Position numbers and translations under genes: made by a program
Shown: positions 42,590-52,555 of the stretch, in pieces
Numbering within the stretch: position 1 is the stretch's first letter
Layout of the letters: each line of letters starts with the position of its first letter
DNA from: Muribaculaceae bacterium
GTDB lineage: Bacteria; Bacteroidota; Bacteroidia; Bacteroidales; Muribaculaceae
Assembly: GCA_022510385.1 (NCBI GenBank)
Contig: JAFLTQ010000004.1
Span: 1 to 64,000 of the forward strand
Length of the DNA stretch: 64,000 nt
Direction: 5' to 3'
The notes under the pieces: model-generated
Told to the model about the DNA's origin: nothing
Seen by the model: only the letters and a program-made list of their open reading frames with translations
Database searches by the model: none

Positions 42590-44349
42590 CTGAGTGTAAA
42601 GGGATTAGACTTGGCATTCTTTATATTGTTGCCTGTGTCAGTCTTTTCATATGTCACTGGATCCACCTTCCACACTTCTCCGGCACTGTCTATGTAAATT
42701 ATATTTTCATAATAGAAATATTCACCTGTATCGGTTCTGTAGGAAGCGGTATAAGATCTGAGATAGATATCTCTGCAAGGACCGATTTTTGGGGCCGAAG
42801 TGCTCATATTCACCATATGTCCCATTCCGTCAAGAATATAGCCGTCGGCCACGTAGAGATTACCCATTTTAGCCGAACTGCCGGTAGTGGTTCCTTGGCC
42901 GGTTCCGGTGTATCCTAAATCTTCATAAAGTTTGAATATTCCGAGATCTTTATCATAGAAGGGATCGTCGGGATTATCGGATGTGCGTTCAGCACTGCCG
43001 TAAACTCCGAAATATTCGTCTATAAGATCACGGTCGCCGCTATTCATTGTAGAACAGAAATCTTGTGCCTCCGCCATCGAATAAATGCCGTCTTCTTTGA
43101 AATTTGAGGCTCCTCTGTCCTGAGCTTTGGCCCAGTCAACTATAGAGCCCATAATAGAAGGATTTCCTTTGGTGCTTATATTGAAGCCAAGAATAAGGTA
43201 CTCTCCGGCGTGTAACACGGTTTCATCGTCGCCAAGGTCATAATTGGAGCCCGGGGTTCTGCTTATCTGTATATTGCTGAAATCCCCGTAAAAAGCTCCG
43301 TTCTCGCCATATTTATTACTCTTCCTCCAGCCATGGGTGGTGTCGTATTCATAAAGCTCAAGTTTGAAAGAGAGCTTGCTGAGATCCACTTCCGGACAAA
43401 TAAACCAGTGAGCGTAGAAATAATAATTAGACTTTAGAGTATTATAGACACTTGAATTATAGTCGTTGTAAAATGCCTTAGTACTGCTTGGAATAGCAAA
43501 CTTTACGTATTCATCCTGTTTGTAATCATGTGAAGGATCCATTTTCACATAAGGTCTTACGGGATTCCCCTCTTCATCCACAGGGTGAGTGTAAAGAGTG
43601 GCTGTCTTCGGCATCCCATAAAGGTATATATTGGCTTTAAGGCCGCTAACCGAAGTGGCTGTGGAGTTGTCCACAATATTGAATTCCCCCAAAAGGATTG
43701 CCGAAAACATATGTCGGAACTGCAATGAAACAAACTGCCCTTTATCAGCATATCTTACAGGGCCGTTGAAATCTGAAATGCCCAGTTTCAAAGCTTCGCC
43801 GTTAGCCCAGCTACCTTCCTGAAATGCACTGGAACTTCCACTTGTAAGTTCGGTTATATCAGTGTCTCTGAATTCTATAGTTATTTCATCATCTATTGAA
43901 GTCTTGGCAGTGGGCTCTGAATCCTCTTCACCGGGAGGATTATAGTAGCGGTTATTATCCCAGGGCATGGTCCACACCCACACATTATGCAGGCCTTTCC
44001 TGCTGAACCAGTTGGCCGGTCGGGAATTCTCTGCCGGAAGAAGAATACCGTCGGCACCCGAAGGCACTATATATGTGCTTAATTCATCTTTCAGGTTCTC
44101 CTCCATGTCTTCTCCCTGCACAAAGACGTTGAAATTTGCTTTGCTGTAGACAGACGACTTGACATCATAGAGAGTCAGAGCCCTGGTGTCCACGCCTTCC
44201 TCAGCACCCGTATAAGCCCTGAAAAGCATCTCGGAATCATTGCCCAAAATATTATCTTCAACGCCGTCGTTTACAGCACACCCTCCCAAAAATATCAGGA
44301 AAAGCAGAAGTATTGATGCTATATATATCTTTTTTAATTCTAAAATCAT
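42565..44349 (-). CDS. Fimbrillin-like lipoprotein
   Basis: Lipobox FLGGCAVND; fimbrillin-type beta-rich architecture; last gene of the same-strand cluster. Confidence 0.7.
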   Translation of the reverse strand: MILELKKIYIASILLLFLIFLGGCAVNDGVEDNILGNDSEMLFRAYTGAEEGVDTRALTLYDVKSSVYSKANFNVFVQGEDMEENLKDELSTYIVPSGADGILLPAENSRPANWFSRKGLHNVWVWTMPWDNNRYYNPPGEEDSEPTAKTSIDDEITIEFRDTDITELTSGSSSAFQEGSWANGEALKLGISDFNGPVRYADKGQFVSLQFRHMFSAILLGEFNIVDNSTATSVSGLKANIYLYGMPKTATLYTHPVDEEGNPVRPYVKMDPSHDYKQDEYVKFAIPSSTKAFYNDYNSSVYNTLKSNYYFYAHWFICPEVDLSKLSFKLELYEYDTTHGWRKSNKYGENGAFYGDFSNIQISRTPGSNYDLGDDETVLHAGEYLILGFNISTKGNPSIMGSIVDWAKAQDRGASNFKEDGIYSMAEAQDFCSTMNSGDRDLIDEYFGVYGSAERTSDNPDDPFYDKDLGIFKLYEDLGYTGTGQGTTTGSSAKMGNLYVADGYILDGMGHMVNMSTSAPKIGPCRDIYLRSYTASYRTDTGEYFYYENIIYIDSAGEVWKVDPVTYEKTDTGNNIKNAKSNPFTLSLSTGNIS

Positions 44350-44371
44350 AATGTTTCCTTTAAAACCTCCC

Positions 44372-46696
44372 TTACTGGAAAAAAGCTATGTCAGGGTTTT
44401 CGGCATAACGTTTATAGTTGATGTTTTTCCCGGAATAATGGTCTTCCATTGTGAAACCTTCGGGAGCCACACCGACAAAATTACCAATGTTTTTTACTCC
44501 TGAGAGCATCGAGCCGAAGCAAGCAAGCGTATGGATTTCTCCTTCCTCCACTCCGGCTATTTTTTCTATCCTGCCGAACGCTCCGCCCACACCGTAATTC
44601 ACTCTCTGGTCGTAATAACTCGTGCCGATCACACCTACGGAGACGCTGCTGTCAGTCACGATACCCTGGCAGTTCATGAGGCCTGCCACACCACCGATAT
44701 ATGAATTGGAGTTTATATTAATCATAGAGTTAGTAGGGCCGGCTTTTACGTTGCCTCTTATGATACATGCATCAATCACCGGTGCACCCGAACTGGAGAG
44801 CGGCATATTACCGGCCACACCTCCCATCAGCGATTCTACGCCCATACTCTTAGTAGCATCAACTGTGATTGAAGACATCATAATGTTTCTAAGGGTACCG
44901 GTATTGCTGCCTACCACGCCTCCTACCATATATACACCGGAGCTTCCGTTACATTCGTTATAAATGGTATAAACAGGAGCAGGACCTTCATCCTCATCAA
45001 GAGGAGCCACATCATCAATTGTGGCGAGGTTCTGACCTGTGAGGGTGCCTATGATTACATTGGGTAGCGTAGAGATTGAAGCTTCATTTTTCACCCTCAA
45101 AGTCATCACACCTCCCATCCTGATTCCTGAAATCGAGCCACGGTTTGACCCAACAAGAAGAGCTGCGTTATGAGCCTCACGCGAAGCATCTTCATATGTG
45201 GTGCCGGTGGTTTTCACCTGCACTTCCATCTCCACATGGTTAAGATGCAGATTCTGAATGTTACCAATATTGATGCGGCAAATAATACCGTTGCGACTGA
45301 AATCGGCTTTGCCTCCTTGGATGCCCTCATAATTTTCATTTGATTGCAAGGGATGTTCAAGTTGAGTCACGGCATCTTTAATGCCCAGATTTTTTATTGT
45401 ACCATGATTTTCATTGAAGAGTGGGCACGCCATATTATAGATGGAATGGTAATTTCCGTCGAAAGTAAGGCTGAGGTCCGGTAGAAAGTCACCATCTATG
45501 ATATCATAAAAGAAATGATGGAAATCTATGTTCTTCAAAAGAATTGTGCCTACCGATGAAGTCTCCAGAATATCTATTATTTCTCCTGTCTTGGGATCTG
45601 TTTGAGAATAAGACTCGCCTCGGTTTACCGCCTTTATAAATTCTTCTACATCAAGAATCTCTACCGGTATTGAATCGTCCCAACCGTCATCAGGGTCTTG
45701 TTCCATCGATATACCCGAGGATTTCAAGATACTGAATTCATAGTAATGATTTCTTAACATTCCGGCTCCCCCGGTTTTGTTGGTAAGGTCGCCTCCGTAG
45801 CTAAGGTAGGTAGTGGTTTCGGTACGCGACCGAGGATACATAAGTTCAAACTGATGATATGCCTTAGGCTCAAGAAAATACCTTACGCGGGCCCTTACTT
45901 CTCCATCTTCCTCCACATCGTCGTAATTTTCGGTTTTCCCGGCTACATATACCAGTCCGTTGCCTGCCTGATCCTTAAAATCTTCACTCGGTATTCTTAG
46001 GAAAACACCTGAAATTTCTTTTGTTTCTTCATCATATTCCAGTCTGAAAGCATTGTTAAGTTGCTGATAGTCGCTTTCCGGATCAGAACTGAAAGGAGGC
46101 AGGAAAAACATATTGTCGGAGATTCCGCTTGAAATCTGAGTGAGGAGAAGGTGAGTGAAAATATGCTCCATGTCAAAACTTACGGTATGTCCCCACTGCA
46201 CGTATTCGGCAACACCCGTTAGAGGATCTTCCCCGTAATTAAAATCTGAAAGCATTATAGGCTCCATGGTGTTGGCCGTAAGCACACCTGTGGTGCCGTA
46301 GAGATAATAAGCCGTGAATTTTGCAGAAATAGCAGTTCTGGGCCAATTGAGGCTGTATTCGTCGCTTTCATAAGCCCATTTACCGTTGCCGGAATATTTC
46401 ATCACGCCATATTGTATCTCAGTCTCGGTATTTCCGGGATTTTCAGGATCATCGCAAATGTACTCTGCCCTGATATGGATAAGCTCGTTGACAGCGAAAC
46501 TGGTTTTAGACTCATCCAGGAGTCCTCGTGTGCCCTCTGCCGGCTTAATGCTCACTTCTATATTCACGGGCAGATTCTCCGGACGGCTGCTATAATCCAC
46601 GGGAGCCATGAAATCTTCACGGCAAGACACAAAGCATAATGCCGGAAAAACAAGCAGAAATAGAAACCTTAATATTTTAAAATTCAGAAATCTCAT
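44372..46696 (-). CDS. Fimbrillin-family lipoprotein with GLUG-like/beta-helical C-terminus
   Basis: Lipobox CFVSCREDF; GGVAGNMPL...SYIGGVAGLMNCQG...GGAFGRI; start trimmed to MRFLNFKI. Confidence 0.7.
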   Translation of the reverse strand: MRFLNFKILRFLFLLVFPALCFVSCREDFMAPVDYSSRPENLPVNIEVSIKPAEGTRGLLDESKTSFAVNELIHIRAEYICDDPENPGNTETEIQYGVMKYSGNGKWAYESDEYSLNWPRTAISAKFTAYYLYGTTGVLTANTMEPIMLSDFNYGEDPLTGVAEYVQWGHTVSFDMEHIFTHLLLTQISSGISDNMFFLPPFSSDPESDYQQLNNAFRLEYDEETKEISGVFLRIPSEDFKDQAGNGLVYVAGKTENYDDVEEDGEVRARVRYFLEPKAYHQFELMYPRSRTETTTYLSYGGDLTNKTGGAGMLRNHYYEFSILKSSGISMEQDPDDGWDDSIPVEILDVEEFIKAVNRGESYSQTDPKTGEIIDILETSSVGTILLKNIDFHHFFYDIIDGDFLPDLSLTFDGNYHSIYNMACPLFNENHGTIKNLGIKDAVTQLEHPLQSNENYEGIQGGKADFSRNGIICRINIGNIQNLHLNHVEMEVQVKTTGTTYEDASREAHNAALLVGSNRGSISGIRMGGVMTLRVKNEASISTLPNVIIGTLTGQNLATIDDVAPLDEDEGPAPVYTIYNECNGSSGVYMVGGVVGSNTGTLRNIMMSSITVDATKSMGVESLMGGVAGNMPLSSSGAPVIDACIIRGNVKAGPTNSMININSNSYIGGVAGLMNCQGIVTDSSVSVGVIGTSYYDQRVNYGVGGAFGRIEKIAGVEEGEIHTLACFGSMLSGVKNIGNFVGVAPEGFTMEDHYSGKNINYKRYAENPDIAFFQ

Positions 46697-46709
46697 TGTT
46701 GCATTCCCC

Positions 46710-48479
46710 TTAATTATAGCTTTCAAAATAAAGTTCCTTCAGATTTGAATCATAGATATTCACCTCACCGTCTTTTGAGACTCCGAAGAGTCCGGGGAAA
46801 TCCTCGGATGTTTCCGATCCTATCACCTGTCCGGAGATAATGCAGTCTTTCACAGTGGCTGATTTCACTTTTCCGGCCAACATTCCCGCTCCTTTATTGC
46901 TCACAATAATTCCGTTTATTATATTGCAGCTTTCCACCATCCCGTCGTCTAAATCTTCAATCAGGCCTCCGGAGAAAGAATTGCCGTTGTCTTCTAAATC
47001 TATAATATATAAGTCTTGAAACTCCAGAGATTTAAGCACCCCACCATTTCCTATTTCTCCTATAAGCGGCGAGTGGATGTTTGAAAACTTATATTTCACA
47101 TACACACTTGAGCCGAGAAGTATATCTTCAAGCTTTATAATTTTGTCGGAAAAACCCTCAGGCAGATTAAGGTTGGTATTTATATAGAAAGTCCATGAAG
47201 CCTCTCCGGTTGTGGTATTTTTCACGACATCTCCGAACTTCTTAAGCGGCTCTTCATATTCGTCAGACCTTTCATTTAATACATAAGTGTTATAAAGTGC
47301 CACCCAGCTTCGATATTCCGGCAGTGAATTTATTCCGGCGTCACGCATATCGGTAATTATGCCGCCATCGGTCCAATTTTCAATAACCACCGGGCGTATC
47401 ACCGGCTGAATGTCGTCCATTTCAGCTGTCACTACATATCGGCAGCTCATTTTTGCGGCCTTTGAAGTAATATTTGAGTTGTTGCTGTTTTCATAATCCA
47501 GATAGAAGTTGGTTATGCCTCGCCAGTCACCCTTGTCATCCTGCATGAAAATATAAGCTACATCCGCACATGGTATAACGGCATAATAGCTTTCAATGCC
47601 GTTATACTCATTACCCTTCCAGGCTTCCCACACACGATGTTTGTTAACCCTGAGTTTTGGTTCGCTTTCGTTAGGAAGGGCTATCTTTTCAAGCCCGGTG
47701 TCAAGAGTGTTCTGAAGCTGATAAGTGTAATTTGTGGTAGGGGAGGTATGGAGCACCCTGATATCGGTATAAGCATTCTTCATCACAATCCACACTCTTT
47801 TATCCGGTGCATTCCTGAATCCATCTCCACGTTGCACAACTATCTGCGACATATAATGATAGAAGCTCGGCTGAAGCACACCGCTTGAAATCGGAAGTTT
47901 ATGGACTGTAGAAGAATAGTAACTGCCTGACGAAAGATAGCTATACATGGATGTCTCCATGAAGTCTAAGCATCTCTCGATTTTATCTCCCATCAGTTCT
48001 TCATCAACCACTCGTATCGGGATACCGGTCAACCCGGCACTCGTGTCGTCAGGATCCGGCATATTCTCATAATAGGGATAATACATTATGGAATAATTGT
48101 CATGCACTTTCACCGGATCGAGGATTATTTCAGAATTTGAGAAACGGTAACGTGACCCTGTCACGGATTCGAAGTACATTTTGCCGTTCTTGACCTCGAA
48201 ATCATAGCTTTCTTCATTTTCGGGATCCTGCATACCCTTAACCGTGTAAAGGCCTACATTATCCTCGATTGAGAAAGTGGCGATGCTCCACAAGTCGTAA
48301 GTGTTGTGAGTGGCTCGTGTCTCCACTGTATTGATTTTGCCAATCGAGGCCTCTACTACTGCAGGCCCTGCAAATGAAGAGGGGTCTCCGGGACGGAGCG
48401 GCTCTTCCGTGGAGCAAGCCCCCAGCATCGCGGCAAGCAGAGTGGCAAAGAATATATTTTTATTTCCGGTGAAATTCAT
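46710..48479 (-). CDS. Fimbrillin-family lipoprotein
   Basis: Lipobox MLGACSTEE, N-terminal ETRAT, repeated Gly-rich beta-helical C-terminal segments. Confidence 0.7.
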   Translation of the reverse strand: MNFTGNKNIFFATLLAAMLGACSTEEPLRPGDPSSFAGPAVVEASIGKINTVETRATHNTYDLWSIATFSIEDNVGLYTVKGMQDPENEESYDFEVKNGKMYFESVTGSRYRFSNSEIILDPVKVHDNYSIMYYPYYENMPDPDDTSAGLTGIPIRVVDEELMGDKIERCLDFMETSMYSYLSSGSYYSSTVHKLPISSGVLQPSFYHYMSQIVVQRGDGFRNAPDKRVWIVMKNAYTDIRVLHTSPTTNYTYQLQNTLDTGLEKIALPNESEPKLRVNKHRVWEAWKGNEYNGIESYYAVIPCADVAYIFMQDDKGDWRGITNFYLDYENSNNSNITSKAAKMSCRYVVTAEMDDIQPVIRPVVIENWTDGGIITDMRDAGINSLPEYRSWVALYNTYVLNERSDEYEEPLKKFGDVVKNTTTGEASWTFYINTNLNLPEGFSDKIIKLEDILLGSSVYVKYKFSNIHSPLIGEIGNGGVLKSLEFQDLYIIDLEDNGNSFSGGLIEDLDDGMVESCNIINGIIVSNKGAGMLAGKVKSATVKDCIISGQVIGSETSEDFPGLFGVSKDGEVNIYDSNLKELYFESYN

Positions 48480-48503
48480 TTTTAAATCTTTCTAAAATCC
48501 TAA

Positions 48504-51227
48504 TTATGGATTTAATTCATAATAATCCCAATAACTCCCGTCGGCCATTCTTTTGAAAGCCTCTTCATCACTGGGATAAACAGAATTTTTTGATCCCTTT
48601 TTATCAAATTCACGTGAAGAAGTGCCTTGAGGACAATTTTCTACTTTTATATATCCTTGGGTTATATTGAAATTATAATCATATTTACCGTCGCCCTCAT
48701 CGGGTATCATTGAACCGAAAAAGTCGGCGTAAGAAATTTTATTCTGGGTAGAACCTGTCGTGTATTGCGTGAAGCTGAAAATCCATGCCCCGTTTTCATA
48801 TTTACCGCATGCCCAGAGAGTCTGATAATTGTTGCTTTGGTATGCGCTGACTACACGGGAAGGTCCGTAAGCGCTTGACACATAACCCGAACCTGCAGTG
48901 ACATAATAAATATAAGAACTGTTTCTTGAATTAGCGGTAAAAGGTGTCGGTCCGGAGAAGGATACATCGTAGTAGGGAGAAGAGCTGTAGAAACTGTATT
49001 TAGGTTTCCCGTTCTCCTCATCAGGTACCATTTTCACGTTCACCTTATTACCGTCAAGAGTCATGTTGTCGCGGAAATAGAAGGTCCAGGAAAGTTCGTT
49101 CTTGTTTTCAGAGTCATCCCAGGCTGCAGGTTGAGGAGCATAAAGTTTCAGCAATTCCGGTTTGATGGTATAATAATCATTATAGCATTTTGTGAGCAGA
49201 TAAAAGTCTTCTGCGCACGTAACGCCATAAGTGGTATAAGTCTTTGCAAAACGCAGGAATTCGTCAAAATTGGAGGTGTAGTCACATATATGCTTCTTGC
49301 TGCCGATATTTAAAGTTATGGAATGTCCTTCTCTGTGGAGATTAAATTCACCGTTGAAGAAAAACATGTCAATCTGCTGGAACACCTCATCGAAATCAAG
49401 TTCCACATCCCCTTTAAGATAGAAATCCCAGGAATTGTCATAGCTGTTGAGGTTTCCGTATTTCATCAATTCGCTTTTATCGGGAGCATCGTAATTTTCA
49501 GAGGGATGGCAGAGGCTTATTAGCCGTCGCATGTCTTGAGTGCCGCGTATTCCGAAGAATAATTCATCCTCTTGCCCGGTAACAATTTTATAGAGCTCCT
49601 GCTGGCCCTCAAGATCAGTGAGATGCCGGTTGTTATCTTCATCTTCATCGCCTTCAGAGAGACTCACGGTATATCCGTTGAACAGGAAAGAGAAAGAGAT
49701 GTCGCCGTCACTGAGCACATATTTGCCGGGCTTCATTTGATCCTTAATCTCATTCTCATCAAGAATCACGTTTGCCCAGAATTGGAATACAAATGTGTTG
49801 TCGCCGCTCTGGAAACCGTATCTTTCAAGTTCGCCTATACGACCATTCTGGTATGCTTCGATTAGCTTTTGGAAATCATTGGCGCTGTAGATGCCGGCCT
49901 TTTTTGTCGATACCGAATAAGTGCTTTTCGATACCCAGTTCTCCACCTTCACCGGAGCAAAAGTCAATTCCGTGTTGGGAGAATTTATGGTAGCGGTCAC
50001 GTTAAGCACATATCCCGAAGTAAGCTCCGTTGTCTTGGGTGAATAGTCGGTAACGTTGCCCCATTCATCCGAAAGATACATCACTGTTGGCAGATAGCCG
50101 GTGAATCTCATCACCTCGTCGCGGTCGCTGTCGGAGCCTGTGACATCATTTTTAGGCACCTCCACAATAATCTGGGGCCTGGCAGTGGCATTCGCAAAAG
50201 ATTGAGGCGGGAAAATAAAAGGCTGAGCCTGATAAAGTTTCTTATTCAGCACTTTGTTTTCTTCCTCATCGGTATATGTGCCATCAAAGCTATTTTTCCA
50301 TTCGATCTTATTTTCACCTTCGGGCATTACTATAGGGATCAGCTCCGAGAGATTTCTCACGTCACATTCCTGCATTGCTGAAGATGAAGAGGAAGAAGAA
50401 GTGGTTTTAAAGCTTGAATTTGTGCAATAGTATAAGTTTACAGAATTAAGGTTGGTATAGAGATTGGTGATATATACTTTTGCATTATCCAGGTTCACGA
50501 GTCCGTCATCGCTTGAGCCATATACGTCTAAATTAATTTTAAGGAGAGCCATGCGATGGTAAAGGTTGAAAGTAAGGTCGGTGGTGGATCTTGCAGACAT
50601 TCCACCGTTGCTTGTAATTGAATTTCCTCCACAGATTATAAGGTCGTTTTTGCCATCTATAGTGTCTAAAGGAGAGGCTACATAGGGGTTGGTGTCAGCC
50701 TTAAAGAGATATTTCTGTCGGTATTGGGTATTATAATCGGTTGTAGATGTGGAAATCGTGTAAAGAGAAGGGTCGATATTATGAATAAAAAGAGACACTG
50801 AAGAGCTTCCTTCCCCCTTCACATTTCTCCATTTGAGGTCTTTCAATACACCGTCTTTTTCAAAATAGGCATATCCGGTCTCCGGATCCTCAGGATGTCC
50901 GAACACCACAGTTCCTCTGTCATACTTCGTATACGACATTGTTTCTTCAGGCACGGTGTTTCGAGGGTAAGTGATATAGAAGGTTCCTTCTGTGACGAGA
51001 GCTTCTTCCTTAGCACCATAATAAGTGCGGGTGTTATCGGTAGGTTTTAAAGTAGCTCTCACCCTTATCACATCGTCATCATCCTCATCTCCGGCCCCCG
51101 GTAACGCAAACTCGTCTTGCACGCAAGAGATGCACACTGTAGACAGCAAAACTGCCACGCCTGCCCTTAAGAGGCCTTGCAGAATCTTGCGTGAAGAGAT
51201 TATATTCCTGATATATTTAATAGCCAT
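48504..51227 (-). CDS. Large fimbrillin-family lipoprotein with three internal C-terminal repeats
   Basis: Lipobox VCISCVQDE; repeats around NTFVFQFWANVILDENE, NSWDFYLKGDVELDFDE, LSWTFYFRDNMTLDGNK. Confidence 0.7.
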   Translation of the reverse strand: MAIKYIRNIISSRKILQGLLRAGVAVLLSTVCISCVQDEFALPGAGDEDDDDVIRVRATLKPTDNTRTYYGAKEEALVTEGTFYITYPRNTVPEETMSYTKYDRGTVVFGHPEDPETGYAYFEKDGVLKDLKWRNVKGEGSSSVSLFIHNIDPSLYTISTSTTDYNTQYRQKYLFKADTNPYVASPLDTIDGKNDLIICGGNSITSNGGMSARSTTDLTFNLYHRMALLKINLDVYGSSDDGLVNLDNAKVYITNLYTNLNSVNLYYCTNSSFKTTSSSSSSSAMQECDVRNLSELIPIVMPEGENKIEWKNSFDGTYTDEEENKVLNKKLYQAQPFIFPPQSFANATARPQIIVEVPKNDVTGSDSDRDEVMRFTGYLPTVMYLSDEWGNVTDYSPKTTELTSGYVLNVTATINSPNTELTFAPVKVENWVSKSTYSVSTKKAGIYSANDFQKLIEAYQNGRIGELERYGFQSGDNTFVFQFWANVILDENEIKDQMKPGKYVLSDGDISFSFLFNGYTVSLSEGDEDEDNNRHLTDLEGQQELYKIVTGQEDELFFGIRGTQDMRRLISLCHPSENYDAPDKSELMKYGNLNSYDNSWDFYLKGDVELDFDEVFQQIDMFFFNGEFNLHREGHSITLNIGSKKHICDYTSNFDEFLRFAKTYTTYGVTCAEDFYLLTKCYNDYYTIKPELLKLYAPQPAAWDDSENKNELSWTFYFRDNMTLDGNKVNVKMVPDEENGKPKYSFYSSSPYYDVSFSGPTPFTANSRNSSYIYYVTAGSGYVSSAYGPSRVVSAYQSNNYQTLWACGKYENGAWIFSFTQYTTGSTQNKISYADFFGSMIPDEGDGKYDYNFNITQGYIKVENCPQGTSSREFDKKGSKNSVYPSDEEAFKRMADGSYWDYYELNP

Positions 51228-51233
51228 TATTGT

Positions 51234-52547
51234 TTACTCTGTTTCGCCGTCACTTTCCTCTTCCTCGCTATGAAGAGGGACATTGGTGGTATGGTTTAGC
51301 CAAGGTTTCATGTTTCCATTCACATAAATCACCTTGTTGCCTACCCGGGGCACATAAAGTTCCAGATATTGAAACACACCTTGGGTTAGCTGCAGATTGC
51401 TGCCCGTGCTGTTGGCAGTCAATGCCTGGTTGAAAATATATTTGTTTTCAGCTCCTGAATTGCTTCTCAGTATGAAATTAAGGAAGTTGGTCTGTGTGTA
51501 AGACATATCTTTTCCGTCGGCATCTTTCGTGCCAAGCTGCATAGGCATAATCACGCTGAAATCATACACCCTCACATTGTCGTAATCGCCTTCAATCGGT
51601 TGCTCGAAATAATCTTTGGGTATGAAGTCTTCATAACGTATCAGCATTGTTTCACGATTATTATCATCTCCCAAAGGATGCTGATACATAAGTATAGTAC
51701 CTTCACGGGCGAGAGGTGAAATTGCCGGACCCTCCGTATCCGAACTCCGTATTGTGCTCCATTCGATTGTGAAGTCGGTGGAAGTATTGTCGAGGTTTGC
51801 AGAAATCAGAGCATCGTCGTAATAACCGGTTTTTGTTTCCGCATCATACACAGGCACATATAGACGTATGCGCAGATACGTCATGAGGTGGAAGAGATTA
51901 AACCTTAATCGGGTGAACAATGTGGGATTGGAATGATAAGCACCGAGGATGTCAGATTTTATGAGATTCTCCAAAGTGGTCTGATCCGGCTCCACGCTAT
52001 AGATAATCTTATTGTTTTCCTCTTTTCTTGAGATTTCATCCCGGCCGGGGAAATATAAAGCGTATAGTGCAAAACCTCCTCGGAAAGAACCTCCGTTGCC
52101 TATTTTAAACCATTCGAGAGGATCGTTCATATCCAGAGGAGTGAAATTGTAACCGTCTTCCCAGTCTGCCTCATTATCTTCGATGAACTTGTAGGAATAA
52201 ATTCCATCCTCATTTTGAAAAGGAGCCACCCTTTCAGTCTGTTGGGAAACGAATATCACACTGTTTCTATCAAACTTTAAGGTGTAAGGCATCTGTAAAA
52301 GCTCCTTGATATCATCGTCGGTGAGTTCAGAATCATCTTTTGGTGTTTCAGTCTCGTCATCCTCACCGGAGCCGCTTGTGCCCGGGTCTTCCTCTCCGGC
52401 ACGCGTTATCATGGCCACAGTAATGTGGTCAATCACCGAGGAACCTTGTCCGCCTTTCTCCGGGCCATCTTCATTGGTGCATCCTGAAATCAAGACGCCA
52501 AGAGAGAATATAATTGAAAAAACAGCTATAATAGTTTTCTTTCCCAT
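51234..52547 (-). CDS. Fimbrillin-family lipoprotein
   Basis: Lipobox LISGCTNED; start trimmed to MGKKTIIAVF, which removes overlap with the next gene. Confidence 0.7.
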   Translation of the reverse strand: MGKKTIIAVFSIIFSLGVLISGCTNEDGPEKGGQGSSVIDHITVAMITRAGEEDPGTSGSGEDDETETPKDDSELTDDDIKELLQMPYTLKFDRNSVIFVSQQTERVAPFQNEDGIYSYKFIEDNEADWEDGYNFTPLDMNDPLEWFKIGNGGSFRGGFALYALYFPGRDEISRKEENNKIIYSVEPDQTTLENLIKSDILGAYHSNPTLFTRLRFNLFHLMTYLRIRLYVPVYDAETKTGYYDDALISANLDNTSTDFTIEWSTIRSSDTEGPAISPLAREGTILMYQHPLGDDNNRETMLIRYEDFIPKDYFEQPIEGDYDNVRVYDFSVIMPMQLGTKDADGKDMSYTQTNFLNFILRSNSGAENKYIFNQALTANSTGSNLQLTQGVFQYLELYVPRVGNKVIYVNGNMKPWLNHTTNVPLHSEEEESDGETE

Positions 52548-52555
52548 ACAATCTC

